From Pseudomonas viridiflava (GTDB lineage Bacteria; Pseudomonadota; Gammaproteobacteria; Pseudomonadales; Pseudomonadaceae), in the NCBI GenBank assembly GCA_900596015.1, contig UVIF01000002.1, positions 558,001-622,000 on the forward strand: 64,000 nt of DNA, given 5' to 3'. This document shows positions 19,081 through 28,532 of the stretch, one piece after another. The notes beneath the pieces were generated by a model that was not told the DNA's origin, searched no databases, and saw only the letters and a program-made list of their open reading frames with translations. Numbering within the stretch: the first letter of the stretch is position 1; every line of letters begins with the position of its first letter. A program made the translations under genes and the position numbers.

Positions 19081-20397
19081 TCAGCTCTCGCGTCCGGCGC
19101 GGTACTGTCCCCACTTCAAATTCATGTTCACCCCCGCTGACAGAAACGGTTGCGGCGGGTTGTTGTTGGGCCGCGGCGCGTTGAGCAGGTAGTCGATCAG
19201 AGGGTCGTGTTCGCCGGCCAGCCAGTCGGCGAGAAGCTTCCCAGTGATGGTGCCCCGCGTGACGCCCAGGCCATTGCAACCCAGCGCACCGTAGACGTTG
19301 GGGGCCAGCTCACCGAAGAAGCCGTTGTGATTGCGCGACATCGCCAAGGCGCCGCCCCAGGTGTATTCGAAGCCCACGTGCGGCAACATGGGAAAGCGCA
19401 CATCGAATGACGCCTTGTGGCGACGCACGAAGCGGTCGTTGAATTTCTGATTGCTGCGTCCGTCGGGATTGAAGCTGAAGCTGTTGCGAATGAGCAGCCG
19501 GTTGTCCGGGGTACGCCTGACCGTGGTGCCGAAAGGATCCGCCGGAATGGCGCCCCAGAACGGCTTGCCACCCAGCGCCGCTTGTTCTTCCTCGGTCAGC
19601 TGACGGGTAATGCTGCCGTAGGTGTAGATCGGCAACATTCGCCCCTGGAGAAAACCGAAACGCATGCCGAACGAGTTGTTGGCCAACACCAGCTTGTCGG
19701 CGGTGATGCTGCCATGGGCATGCCTGAGGACCGTCTTGGCGCCGTACTCGACATCGGTGATCGGTGTGCGCTCGTAGAGCGTGACATTCGCAGGCAGGCT
19801 GTCAGCCAGGCCTTTGACCAAGGCGGAAGGTTGGATCAGCACAGCGCCTGGGGTGTACAGGGCCTTCCTGTAGAAGCGCGTCCCGAGGTGATCGGGCAGT
19901 TCATCGGCGCCGATCATCTGGTAGGGCTGGTCGAGCTTGTCCAATCCCCGGCGATACGCTTCAAGCACGGCGATGCCGCGCTCCTCGACTGCCGCCTGAT
20001 ACTTGCCACAGGCCTTGAGCTGGCAATCGATCGCGTGCTGGCTGACCAACTCCTTCAACGACAGTTGCCCGGCCAGGTTCAACCTGAGGCTGATCTTGGC
20101 CAGTTCGATATCGCCGATGTAATCTTCAGCGGCAATATCGTGGGGCAGGTCGATGGCGAAACCGGCATTCCTGCCGGAGGGGCCGAGCCCTACTTCCTGG
20201 GCTTCCACCAACACGATCTCTTCGTCGGGAAAGCGCAGTGCCAGCTGCCGAGCTGCCGCAAGACCGGTGAATCCTGCGCCCACCACGACCCAACGCGCGG
20301 TCCTGTGCCCCGAATGAGTGGGCATCGGCGTGCGTGGATAGCTCAGATGAAACCAACCACAGGTCTTGTCGTCCGCAGGCAGCGAAGTAACTTTCAT
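19081..20397 (-). CDS. FAD-dependent amine oxidoreductase (OrdL/PuuB-like DAO family)
   Basis: 438-residue flavoprotein with an N-terminal FAD motif WVVVGAGFTGLAAARQLAL and the C-terminal DAO element NVYGALGCNGLGVTRGTITG. It resembles gamma-glutamylputrescine or glycine/sarcosine-type oxidases. ATG 20397 (MKVTSLPADDK) is preferred; ATG 20409 is also in frame and neither has a strong ribosome site. It leads a leftward group with the DapA-like lyase and aldehyde dehydrogenase (51-base gap). Likely role: oxidation of a secondary or primary amine from the imported substrate to an imine or aldehyde. Confidence 0.85.
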   Translation of the reverse strand: MKVTSLPADDKTCGWFHLSYPRTPMPTHSGHRTARWVVVGAGFTGLAAARQLALRFPDEEIVLVEAQEVGLGPSGRNAGFAIDLPHDIAAEDYIGDIELAKISLRLNLAGQLSLKELVSQHAIDCQLKACGKYQAAVEERGIAVLEAYRRGLDKLDQPYQMIGADELPDHLGTRFYRKALYTPGAVLIQPSALVKGLADSLPANVTLYERTPITDVEYGAKTVLRHAHGSITADKLVLANNSFGMRFGFLQGRMLPIYTYGSITRQLTEEEQAALGGKPFWGAIPADPFGTTVRRTPDNRLLIRNSFSFNPDGRSNQKFNDRFVRRHKASFDVRFPMLPHVGFEYTWGGALAMSRNHNGFFGELAPNVYGALGCNGLGVTRGTITGKLLADWLAGEHDPLIDYLLNAPRPNNNPPQPFLSAGVNMNLKWGQYRAGRES

Positions 20398-20499
20398 GAT
20401 CGTGACCATCGATAGTTGAGTTTGCCTGCCGTCAGCATGAGTTCACGGACAGGTAACAGCGCCAATGAGAAGTACGCGCGCAGCCGGACGCAGTCCGCT

Positions 20500-20513
20500 G
20501 ATACGTACGTATC
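20500..20513. promoter_or_regulatory. Perfect 14-bp palindrome upstream of the FAD oxidase operon
   Basis: GATACGTACGTATC is a perfect inverted repeat about 100 bases upstream of the FAD oxidoreductase start, between that gene and the end of proX. Position suits an operator; the cognate factor is unknown. Confidence 0.4.
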
Positions 20514-20587
20514 GGCAAGGCAGTGCGGTGACAGGGTGTAGCGGCCCTGGCGGCAGTCGTCGTCAGGCGCCGCCAGGTGCGAGCGGG

Positions 20588-20619
20588 CACAGGGTCCGGC
20601 GCGGCAGCCGGCCCCTGTG
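20588..20619 (-). terminator. Hairpin downstream of proX
   Basis: CACAGGG (20588-20594) pairs with CCCTGTG (20613-20619) and CCGGC (20596-20600) with GCCGG (20607-20611). It starts 8 bases beyond the proX stop on the minus strand. No T-run follows, so it may be an mRNA-stabilising or attenuating hairpin rather than a full terminator. Confidence 0.45.
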
Positions 20620-20627
20620 TCATGCAT

Positions 20628-21653
20628 CTATTTCTTCGCCGCAGCGCGAGCGTCCGCCAGCCAGCCGTCGTATTCGGCCTGGTGCGCCTTGATCCATTCG
20701 GCGGCATGCCGCTTGATATCGGCCAAGGACTTTTCACCTTTCTGCATGCGCAAGTTCTGCGCACTTTCATCGGCCGTGGTAATACGCACTTCGGACAGGA
20801 ACTTGGTGGCCACCGGATTCTCTTCCGAGAACTCCTTGTTCATCACCGCGTAGACGGTGTCTACCGGGAAGCCCAGGTTCTTGCCATTGTAGAAAGTGTC
20901 CTTGGATTCCTTGCCATCGGGCAGCGATGTAAAGGGCACCGGCAGCCAGACCACGTCGCGGCCCTCCACCAGCACGCCGGCGATCCACTGCGGCACCCAG
21001 GTGAAGAACAGGATGGGCTTGCCTTGTTCGAAGCGCGCGATGGTGTCGGCCATGAGGGCGAAGTACGAGCCGCGGTTGTCAACCACCGTAGGCTCCAGGC
21101 CATAGGCTTTCATGTGGTACTCGACCATGACTTCGCACCCCCACCCCGGGTTGCATCCGGTCAGGTCGGCCTTGCCATCGCCATTGCTGTCGAACAGCTT
21201 GGCGATTTCCGGCTTCTTCAGATCCGACAGGTCCTTGATGTTGTAGGCGTCTGCAGTTTTCTTGTCGATCATGTACCCCTGCAGCACCCCCTTCATCACT
21301 TCGCCGACTTTGACCATCGACTCATCGCCGCCAGCCTTGTTGTAGAAGCCTTCATGCAAGGCGCCCCACTCATGCACGGTGAAGTCCGCGTCACCGTACG
21401 ACAGTGCCAGGAACATCGCCGGGTAATCGACCTCCTTGGGTGGCTTGACGTTGTAGCCCAGGTCTTTGAGGCCGGCTATGGCCACCTCCCCCCTGAAACG
21501 TTCTTCAGCGATGGATGGAAAGATGGGGGTGATCGACTTGCCGTCCCCAGGCTTGTTGGCATCGGCGGCGAACGCCCCGAAGCTCAGAACGGTGCCAAGG
21601 ACTGCCGCGGTGAGGCTGGCGAGCGCGGATTTCTGGAGGATTGCAGGGTTCAT
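20628..21653 (-). CDS. proX: Glycine betaine/proline betaine-type ABC transporter, binding protein
   Basis: Periplasmic binding protein of 341 residues with a signal peptide ending near ...SFGAFAADANK. It follows Escherichia coli ProX closely (KADLTGCNPGWGCE, GNY/GSYFALMADTIAR). The three tryptophans forming the aromatic cage for quaternary ammonium in ProX are present as W96, W171 and W219, so a trimethylammonium or dimethylated ring amine is a well-supported ligand class. It follows proW after 46 bases. The exact betaine is not known. Confidence 0.9.
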   Translation of the reverse strand: MNPAILQKSALASLTAAVLGTVLSFGAFAADANKPGDGKSITPIFPSIAEERFRGEVAIAGLKDLGYNVKPPKEVDYPAMFLALSYGDADFTVHEWGALHEGFYNKAGGDESMVKVGEVMKGVLQGYMIDKKTADAYNIKDLSDLKKPEIAKLFDSNGDGKADLTGCNPGWGCEVMVEYHMKAYGLEPTVVDNRGSYFALMADTIARFEQGKPILFFTWVPQWIAGVLVEGRDVVWLPVPFTSLPDGKESKDTFYNGKNLGFPVDTVYAVMNKEFSEENPVATKFLSEVRITTADESAQNLRMQKGEKSLADIKRHAAEWIKAHQAEYDGWLADARAAAKK

Positions 21654-21694
21654 GAGTCACCACGTTCAAAGGTTATATAGGGTGAGCAGGCACG

Positions 21695-22648
21695 TTAATG
21701 AGTGATCGCAGTTTCGACTGGCTTCTTCTTTTTCAACTTCATCAGCAGGCCGACAGGGCCGGTTTCGTACCAGCGTTGGCCGGTTGCCAGATCCTTGCTG
21801 CGCTCGCCCATGGCCTGGGTGAGTCGATCGAGGAACACGGCGAGCAGTACCAGCCCGGCGCCGCCGACACTGGCCAGGCCCATGTCCAGCCTGCCGATAC
21901 CGCTGAGTACCATCAGGCCCAGGCCACCCACGGAAATCATCGACGCCACCACCACCATCGAAAGCGACAGCATGAGCGTTTGATTGAGGCCGGCCATCAT
22001 GGTCGGCGCGGCCAGCGGCAGTTGGACCTTCAAGAGCATTTGCGTCGCCGTGCAGCCGAACGCCCTGGCGGCCTCGACCTTGTCTTCGGGCACCTGGCGG
22101 ATGCCCAGATTGGTCAGGCGTACCAACGGCGCCACCGAGAAGATGATGGTAACGATCACTCCGGGCACGTTGCCGATGCCGAACAGCATGACCACCGGCA
22201 CCAGGTAGACGAACGCCGGCAGCGTCTGCATGGCGTCCAGTACCGGACGAATGATCATCTCGAGCCGATCGCTGCGCGCGCTCAATATCCCCAGCGGAAT
22301 GCCGATGGCGGCACAGAAGACCAGCGATGTGAGCACCAGCGCGAGGGTTACCATGGCGTCCTCCCACACACCGATCAGCCCCAGTGCGGTGAGAGTGGCC
22401 AGGGTGAACAGAGCAATTCGCTTGCCGCCGATCTGCCAGCTGATCAGCGCGGCAATGATGATGAACACGGTAGGCGGCGCTGACAGCAAGCCTGCCTGGA
22501 TGCCATCGAGTACCTGATCCACCGGCCAGCGAATCGAACGGAACACTTCGCGGAAGTTATGAACGAGATACTTGAGCGCTCCCTCGACCCATGTTCCGAG
22601 CGGTACGTTGATGGTTTTGAAAGGATCCAGAAGATTAAAGTCGGACAT
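21695..22648 (-). CDS. proW: Betaine-type ABC transporter, permease
   Basis: Inner-membrane permease of 317 residues, about six helices, with the permease loop ...[20 protein letters not shown]. The ATG at 22648 ([18 protein letters not shown]) has GAGGTGG upstream; the longer open frame upstream has proV-antisense composition and is rejected. Middle gene of proV-proW-proX, 38 bases behind proV. Confidence 0.9.
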   Translation of the reverse strand: MSDFNLLDPFKTINVPLGTWVEGALKYLVHNFREVFRSIRWPVDQVLDGIQAGLLSAPPTVFIIIAALISWQIGGKRIALFTLATLTALGLIGVWEDAMVTLALVLTSLVFCAAIGIPLGILSARSDRLEMIIRPVLDAMQTLPAFVYLVPVVMLFGIGNVPGVIVTIIFSVAPLVRLTNLGIRQVPEDKVEAARAFGCTATQMLLKVQLPLAAPTMMAGLNQTLMLSLSMVVVASMISVGGLGLMVLSGIGRLDMGLASVGGAGLVLLAVFLDRLTQAMGERSKDLATGQRWYETGPVGLLMKLKKKKPVETAITH

Positions 22649-22686
22649 AGCCCACCTCAGAGACGACCCGAAAGCTGATCGTGGAT

Positions 22687-23721
22687 TTATCGGCTGCTCA
22701 AGCAGTTCAGCAAGTGACCTTGCGAGATGGTCCCCTTGTACAAACCCCCACGGTCCACGACGGGCATGGGCGTGTGCGAGGCGGCAACGAGCGGAACGAT
22801 TTCGCGCAGCAGCGCATCTGCATCGATAGGCGTGTGTCGGCCGGGCTCGTAGACGATGCGGGCGTCCAGCTGGGCGATATCGCCCGCCCGCAGGATGCGG
22901 CTGGTATCGAACCCCTCGAAGAAGTCCTTGACGTAGGTATTGGCTGGATTGCACAGCAGTTCGCGCGGGGTGCCGATCTGTACCACTCGGCCGCCCTCCA
23001 TGATTGCAATGCGGTGCCCGATCCGGACGGCCTCTTCGATGTCGTGGGAAATGAAGATGATGGTGCGGTTCTGCTCGGCCTGTAGCTTGATCAGTTCGCC
23101 CTGCATTTCGCTACGGATCATCGGGTCGAGTGCCGAGAACGCCTCGTCCATCAGCAGGATGGCCGGGTCGTTGGCCAGCGCCCGTGCCAGCCCGACGCGC
23201 TGCTGCATGCCGCCGGACAACTGATGCGGGTAGCTGTGTTCTTGCCCGGCCAGCCCCACCTGCCGCAAGGCCACCACGGAACGGCTGTAGCGTTCCTTTT
23301 CGCTGACCCCGCTGATCTCGAGGCCGAAGCTCACGTTATCGATCACGCTCATGTGGGGCATGAGAGCGAATGACTGGAAGACCATGCCCATGTCCTTGCG
23401 GCGCACTTGCAGCAGGTCTTTGTCGGCCAGGCCGGTGATTTCCTTGCCATTGAGGAATATCGAGCCGGAAGTGGGCTCTATCAGCCGGTTGAAGAGGCGC
23501 ACCATGGTGGATTTGCCCGAACCGGAAAGCCCCATGATCACGAAGATCTCGCCACGCTTCACGGAGAAGTTCGCATCGAACACGCCGATGACCTGGCCCG
23601 TCTTCTCGAACACTTCGGCTTTGGAAGCGCCCTCGCGCAACATATTCATGGCCACTTTGGGCTGTGCCCCGAAGACCTTGTATACATTGTGTACGGATAT
23701 TATATCGTCGGCGTTATTCAT
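22687..23721 (-). CDS. proV: Betaine-type ABC transporter, ATP-binding protein with CBS region
   Basis: ABC ATPase of 344 residues with the N-terminal extension typical of ProV ([20 protein letters not shown]). Walker [10 protein letters not shown], signature [16 protein letters not shown], Walker [14 protein letters not shown]. The C-terminal 80 residues fit a single CBS-like module, shorter than the tandem CBS of E. coli ProV. The ATG at 23721 has AAGGAGG upstream. First gene of the transporter operon, divergent from the LysR gene at 24084. Confidence 0.92.
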   Translation of the reverse strand: MNNADDIISVHNVYKVFGAQPKVAMNMLREGASKAEVFEKTGQVIGVFDANFSVKRGEIFVIMGLSGSGKSTMVRLFNRLIEPTSGSIFLNGKEITGLADKDLLQVRRKDMGMVFQSFALMPHMSVIDNVSFGLEISGVSEKERYSRSVVALRQVGLAGQEHSYPHQLSGGMQQRVGLARALANDPAILLMDEAFSALDPMIRSEMQGELIKLQAEQNRTIIFISHDIEEAVRIGHRIAIMEGGRVVQIGTPRELLCNPANTYVKDFFEGFDTSRILRAGDIAQLDARIVYEPGRHTPIDADALLREIVPLVAASHTPMPVVDRGGLYKGTISQGHLLNCLSSR

Positions 23722-24083
23722 ACCTTGCCTCCTTCGCGGCAGCACTCATTGCAGTAGGCAAATCATGGCAACGCGAAACATGTTGTAAGGGGCAGTGGTA
23801 CGGGTAATTGTTCATCGCAACGATTTCCTTGTTTTTTATTCTTACCCCCAGGAATTAGGGTGTTTTTTCAATCTATGCCCAATGTGTACTCAGATCCAAC
23901 AACATTTACAGCCCTTATTCGATAACGTTGGGTTATCGGTTCTGTAGGGTTTGTGCAGCAGGCTTCGGCCATGCCAGCAAGCGACCGAAGCGCATCGAAA
24001 ACGACACCGAACCGACACGGCGAAGCCAGGGTGCTATACCCTCGCCGCCGACCGAGCACAGCGGTACTGACAGGAGGTTGCGC
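23722..24083. other. Divergent proV / lysR control region
   Basis: 362 bases without a gene, locally AT-rich around 23825-23920. It must contain the proVWX promoter (leftward) and the lysR promoter (rightward). An inverted repeat of LysR type is described separately. Confidence 0.6.
23920..23938. promoter_or_regulatory. Candidate LysR-type operator (T-N11-A inverted repeat)
   Basis: CGATAAC-GTTGG-GTTATCG, 7-base perfect arms around 5 bases, contains T-N11-A in the phase expected for LysR-type regulators. It lies between proV and the divergent lysR gene, where such a regulator normally binds. Confidence 0.6.
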
Positions 24084-25043
24084 ATGTCGAAGCACGTTGA
24101 CCCGGATACGATTCTGCTCAAGATGCCTTCGCTGCGTGCAGTCAAGGCCTTCGTGGCCGCCGCCAAGTACGAAAGCTTCACACGGGCTGCGGAGGCGCTG
24201 TGCGTATCCCAGGCGGCGATCAGCCGCCAGATCAAGGAACTCGAGGTTCACCTGGGCGCGGCGCTGTTCACCCGTGTGGGCCGCGCGGTGGAACTGACAC
24301 CGGCAGGGACGCTGTTTTTCGACGCGGCCCATCTGTCGTTCGTCAATATTGCCCAGGCCGCTGAGCGTATTCGTAGTGCGCAATCCGAAAAGCGGGTGCT
24401 GACCATCTGTTGCTCACCGGCGTTTTCCGCTTTATGGCTGTCGAGCAACCTGCCGGAATTCTTTGCCCAGAGCGAAGGCATCGAGCTCAATCTGATTACC
24501 ACGCAGAACTTTCTGACCATGGAACCCGGTGTCCAGCCCGATGCATTCATCACCAAGATTGCGCGCATACGCGACGGCTACAAGAACTACCACCTGTGCC
24601 ACGACCTGATCTATCCAGTGTGCACGCCGGCGTATCTGCAACAGCATCCGGAGATCGCCTCCCTGGACGGCATTCGCGACTCGGCGCTGCTCAACCTGAG
24701 TCCCTATGGCCGCTCCCAGGTCGCGGAGCACGTCGACTGGGGGGTATGGTTCGCCTTCCAGGCCATTGATCTGGACGATCGCCCCGCCGCCAGCCCGGCC
24801 ATCTTCAATGCCAATGACTACAACTTGATCATCAGTATGGTGCTGACCCATCAGGGCATCGCATTGGGCTGGAACCATCTGGTCAGTGGACTCATCGGCA
24901 AAGGCCTGCTGGTCAGGCCGATTGCGGATCAAGTGCAGTTGCGCAATAGCTGCCATTACCTGGCGTGCAAGGAAAACTCGGACAACGAAGATGCGTTGCG
25001 CAGATTTCGTGAGTGGATGCTCGGCAAATTCCCAAGACGGTGA
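24084..25043 (+). CDS. LysR-family regulator (GcvA-like)
   Basis: 319-residue regulator. The N-terminal HTH reads SLRAVKAFVAAAKYESFTRA and SQAAISRQIKELEVHLGAAL, followed by a GcvA-type effector domain. ATG 24084 has AGGAGG six bases upstream, which fixes the start within a longer open frame. It is divergent from proVWX and upstream of the MmgE/PrpD gene, so it probably controls transport and catabolism of the imported amine. Confidence 0.88.
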   Translation: MSKHVDPDTILLKMPSLRAVKAFVAAAKYESFTRAAEALCVSQAAISRQIKELEVHLGAALFTRVGRAVELTPAGTLFFDAAHLSFVNIAQAAERIRSAQSEKRVLTICCSPAFSALWLSSNLPEFFAQSEGIELNLITTQNFLTMEPGVQPDAFITKIARIRDGYKNYHLCHDLIYPVCTPAYLQQHPEIASLDGIRDSALLNLSPYGRSQVAEHVDWGVWFAFQAIDLDDRPAASPAIFNANDYNLIISMVLTHQGIALGWNHLVSGLIGKGLLVRPIADQVQLRNSCHYLACKENSDNEDALRRFREWMLGKFPRR

Positions 25044-25181
25044 CATTCAAGCGCCGTTCAGCATTACTGGACGTTATGCATAGCCCCGCGAAAAAGTTGC
25101 TCGCGCCTTGGCGGCGATGCGCTCATCGTTGAATCACGTCGGTCAGCACTGACCTGCAGGATCATTCGAAGGAGCCACTGG

Positions 25182-26543
25182 ATGTCGCTTTTCCTGTTCT
25201 GCCGAGATTTCGATTTTCAACAGGCACCTGCCAAGACCCAACAGATCCTCATGAACAGTCTGCTCGATATTCTCGGGGTCATGGCGGGAGCGACGGGCAA
25301 CGACACCAGCAAAGCTGTCCGGCGATATGCCCGAGCGCATTACCCAGGGGGCGAGTTCAGCAGCCGCATGATCTTCGATGGCCAGCGGGTCAATGTGCTC
25401 GGTGCCGGCTGGGCAGGTGGATTCACTGCCGACAGCCTCGACGCCCATGAGGGTCACTTCACCTCCAAGGGCCACGCAGGCGCCACTGTGGTGCCCGCCC
25501 TGCTCGCCCTGGCAGATGCGCTGGCCCACCAAGGCAAGCCAGTGAGCGGTCGTGAACTGTTGACGGCGCTGTGCATCGGCTACGAAACCGCCCTGCGCGC
25601 AGGCGTCGCATTGATGGCCACCTCGCCGACCTACCATGCCTCTGGCGGCTTCTCGGGCATTGGTGTGGTGTGTGCCGGGGCGAGGATGCTGGGCTTCGAC
25701 GAATCGACATTCCGTCACGCGCTGGGCATCGCCGAATACTTCAGTGCACGCTGCCCGATGATGCGCGTGGTGCAGTCACCGACCATGCTGCGCGACGGCC
25801 ACGGCGCGGGCGCGTTCGTAGGACTCAACGCATTGCTGATGGCACGCGAAGGCATGACCGGGGCACCGGCGGAAACCATAGAGGACGAATCCGTCGCGGC
25901 GTTCTGGCAGGATCTGGGCCATCGCTGGGAAATCGACAGCCAATACTTCAAGCCATGGCCCGTCTGCCGTTGGGCTCAGCCTGCGCTTACGGCAATGGTG
26001 GCACTGCAACAGGTATCGGGCGGCATCGAGGTCAATCGGATCGAGAAGATTCGCGTCGAGACGTTCTTCGAATCGGTCTGCCTGCAGGGGCACACGCCTG
26101 CCAACGCCGACGAAGCGCAATACGCACTCGCATTCCCTCTGGCCGCGCTTATCGTCCGGGGCAAGGTCGGGCCCGAAGAAGTCACGGGCGCATCGATCTG
26201 CGCCCCGGACATTCTCGCCATGAGCGCCAGGATCGAGATCGTGGAAGCGCCGGATCTTTCGGCGCGCTTCCCCGAAGAGATCCTGTCACGGGTCATCGTT
26301 ACCCTGGATAACGGTGACGTGCTGCGTAGCCAGACCACCGCTGCCAAAGGTGATCCGGAAACCGCAATGACCATCGCGGAACTCGAGAGCAAGTACGACA
26401 TGTTCGCTTCGGTATCGCTGGATGAAAAAACCCGTGAAGCGATCAAGGCAGCGGTCAAGAATCTGGCCTCATCGTCATCAGCGGTGGAGGCACTCTCGGG
26501 AATCTTTCAGCCGCCGCCCGAACACCTGGGCCAACCCGCCTGA
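25182..26543 (+). CDS. MmgE/PrpD family protein
   Basis: 453 residues in the 2-methylcitrate dehydratase/aconitate decarboxylase family (NSLLDILGVMAGATGNDTSKAV is cut here to NSLLDILGVMAGA; DSLDAHEGHFTSKGHAGATV and CIGYETALRAG are family features; YFKPWPVCRWAQPAL is the conserved central segment). GAAGGAG precedes the ATG. Members act as dehydratases, isomerases or decarboxylases on small carboxylates. Placed between a LysR gene and the Rieske oxygenase, it may process a carbon skeleton from the same substrate; activity is unknown. An inverted repeat GGTCAG-CA-CTGACC lies at 25141-25154 just upstream. Confidence 0.82.
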   Translation: MSLFLFCRDFDFQQAPAKTQQILMNSLLDILGVMAGATGNDTSKAVRRYARAHYPGGEFSSRMIFDGQRVNVLGAGWAGGFTADSLDAHEGHFTSKGHAGATVVPALLALADALAHQGKPVSGRELLTALCIGYETALRAGVALMATSPTYHASGGFSGIGVVCAGARMLGFDESTFRHALGIAEYFSARCPMMRVVQSPTMLRDGHGAGAFVGLNALLMAREGMTGAPAETIEDESVAAFWQDLGHRWEIDSQYFKPWPVCRWAQPALTAMVALQQVSGGIEVNRIEKIRVETFFESVCLQGHTPANADEAQYALAFPLAALIVRGKVGPEEVTGASICAPDILAMSARIEIVEAPDLSARFPEEILSRVIVTLDNGDVLRSQTTAAKGDPETAMTIAELESKYDMFASVSLDEKTREAIKAAVKNLASSSSAVEALSGIFQPPPEHLGQPA

Positions 26544-26731
26544 AGTGCGTTGCAGACGGCTCGAAGAAGGGCACGAGGACGCGATCCATCCATAACCTGC
26601 CCGCATTGATTGCACGCCTTAAATGTCGTTTGATCCGCCTCGATTGACGGGTATAGGCTGCGATCAATAGCCAGTCGGCAATGCCGAGCTGCATCTAACC
26701 TGGCCCCCAAGGTCTGCATCCTGGAGGAAAT

Positions 26732-27967
26732 ATGGATTTCAAGAAAACCGTTTTTGATCTGGTTTCCCAACGCAAGCCCAACCACTCGCTACCGGGCGCG
26801 CTCTATAGCAGTGATGAAGTCTATCGCCAGGACCTCGAGCAGATCTGGCACAAGGACTGGATCTTTGCAGGCCATACCTTCGAAGTTGCCAAACCCGGTC
26901 AGTACATGACGCTTCAGGTAGGCGATTACCCCGTGGTCATCGTGCGCAGCAAGGACGGCGAAGTCAGAGCGTTCCACAACGCCTGCCGCCACCGTGGGGC
27001 CAAGGTCTGCGAAGCCGCGCAGGGCAAGGTCGCCAAGCTGGTCTGCCCGTACCACAAATGGACGTTCGAGCTCGATGGCAAGCTGTTGTTCGCCGGCAAC
27101 ATGGGCCAGGACTTCGACAAGAGCCAATACAACCTCAAACCGGTGCACTGCGAAGTGGTGAACACGTACATCTACGTGTGCGTGGGTGTGGTCAAACCTG
27201 ACTTCGAATCGTTCCGAAAAGCCGTGGATCCGTTCGTGGCACCGCACAACCTTGAAGAATGCAAAGTTGCCTTCGAGTCGAACATCATCGAGAAAGGCAA
27301 CTGGAAACTGGTGTTCGAGAACAACCGCGAGTGCTACCACTGCGACGGCTCGCACCCTGAACTCTTGAACTCGTTCGTCGATAATCTTTCAGTGGGTGGC
27401 ACCAGCGGGGAAGACGATCCGGAACTGGCGGCATACTGGAACAAGTGTGAAAAGGCAGGCCTACCCAGTCGCCTGGTCATGGACATCCACGGACGCTTCC
27501 GCATGACCCGGATACCGCTGTCGGCGGGCGCTGTCAGCTACACCATGGACGGCAAACCTGCCGTCAACGGTCGCCTGGACAAGTCTGGCGAGCCCGACAT
27601 CGGCGCCTTGCTGTACTTCAACTATCCGTCGACCTGGAACCACTTTCTGGGCGACCACGCGTTGAGCTTCCGCGTGCTGCCCATCAGCGCCACGGAAACC
27701 CTGGTGACCACCAAGTGGCTGGTGCACAACACCGCCATGGAAGGTGTGGACTACGATCTGGATCGCCTGACCAAAGTCTGGATTGCCACCAACGACCAGG
27801 ACAGGACGCTGGTAGAGGGCACCCAGCGTGGGGTCACTTCCCCGTCGTTCGAACCCGGCCCGTTCTCCGAAACGGCTGAAACCGGCGTTTGCCAGTTCGA
27901 TGACTGGTACTGCAATACCATGCTCGATCGCCTGCAGGGGCCGATCCCTTTGAAGTCGGTTGGCTAG
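26732..27967 (+). CDS. Rieske non-heme iron oxygenase, GbcA-like (betaine demethylase type)
   Basis: 411-residue oxygenase alpha subunit. The Rieske ligands are C85/H87 (CRHRG) and C105/H108 (CPYHKW); the mononuclear iron motif ENNRECYHCDGSHPE supplies H203 and H208. Pattern and length follow glycine betaine monooxygenase GbcA (VAKLVCPYH, TLVTTKWLVHNTAMEGVDYD, ATNDQDRTLVEGTQRG). GGAGGAAAT precedes the ATG. Such enzymes remove an N-methyl group as formaldehyde with electrons from a dedicated reductase, but no reductase gene lies beside it, so electrons must come from elsewhere. The ProX-type importer nearby suggests that a quaternary amine is the substrate. Confidence 0.9.
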   Translation: MDFKKTVFDLVSQRKPNHSLPGALYSSDEVYRQDLEQIWHKDWIFAGHTFEVAKPGQYMTLQVGDYPVVIVRSKDGEVRAFHNACRHRGAKVCEAAQGKVAKLVCPYHKWTFELDGKLLFAGNMGQDFDKSQYNLKPVHCEVVNTYIYVCVGVVKPDFESFRKAVDPFVAPHNLEECKVAFESNIIEKGNWKLVFENNRECYHCDGSHPELLNSFVDNLSVGGTSGEDDPELAAYWNKCEKAGLPSRLVMDIHGRFRMTRIPLSAGAVSYTMDGKPAVNGRLDKSGEPDIGALLYFNYPSTWNHFLGDHALSFRVLPISATETLVTTKWLVHNTAMEGVDYDLDRLTKVWIATNDQDRTLVEGTQRGVTSPSFEPGPFSETAETGVCQFDDWYCNTMLDRLQGPIPLKSVG

Positions 27968-28149
27968 GTTCGAAGCCGGGGGGCAATTGCCTTCCCGCGC
28001 CCTGTCTGCACAGCGACCGCGTGGCCGAACCACGCGCACCGCCCTCCCTCCTCGCCACGCAAGCATGGCGCTGTCACAGTCGATGCCGCATAATTCCCCG
28101 ATTCGTTTTCGGGAGGCAGTGGGGCGCATTCGCAGCCCCTCCTAGATCA

Positions 28150-28497
28150 ATGGCTCATATTCTCTACGGCATCAAAGCCTGCGACACCATGAAAAAGGCC
28201 CGCACCTGGCTCGACGAGCATCAGGTGGAGTACGCCTTCCATGACTACAAGAGCGCCGGCATCGACCGCGAGCGCCTGGCCCGCTGGTGCGACGAGCACG
28301 GCTGGCAGGTGCTGCTGAACAAGGCCGGTACCACCTTCCGCAAGCTTGGCGACGAGCAGAAGGCCGACATCGACCAGGCCAAGGCCATCGAACTGATGCT
28401 CGCCCAGCCGTCGATGATCAAGCGCCCGGTGTTGCAGCTTGGCGACAAGACCGTGATCGGCTTCAAGCCTGATATCTACGCAGCGGCCCTTGCCTGA
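28150..28497 (+). CDS. ArsC/Spx-family protein (YffB-like)
   Basis: 115-residue thioredoxin-fold protein with a single N-terminal active-site Cys (GIKACDTMKKAR) and no second Cys of the arsenate reductase triad, as in YffB/Spx-like members. Not expected to reduce arsenate on sequence alone. It begins 35 bases upstream of dapD and is its regular neighbour in Pseudomonas. Start at 28150 by homology; no strong ribosome site is visible. Confidence 0.88.
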   Translation: MAHILYGIKACDTMKKARTWLDEHQVEYAFHDYKSAGIDRERLARWCDEHGWQVLLNKAGTTFRKLGDEQKADIDQAKAIELMLAQPSMIKRPVLQLGDKTVIGFKPDIYAAALA

Positions 28498-28532
28498 CGC
28501 GGGCCCGCACTTATTCTGCACGAGGTAATTCC

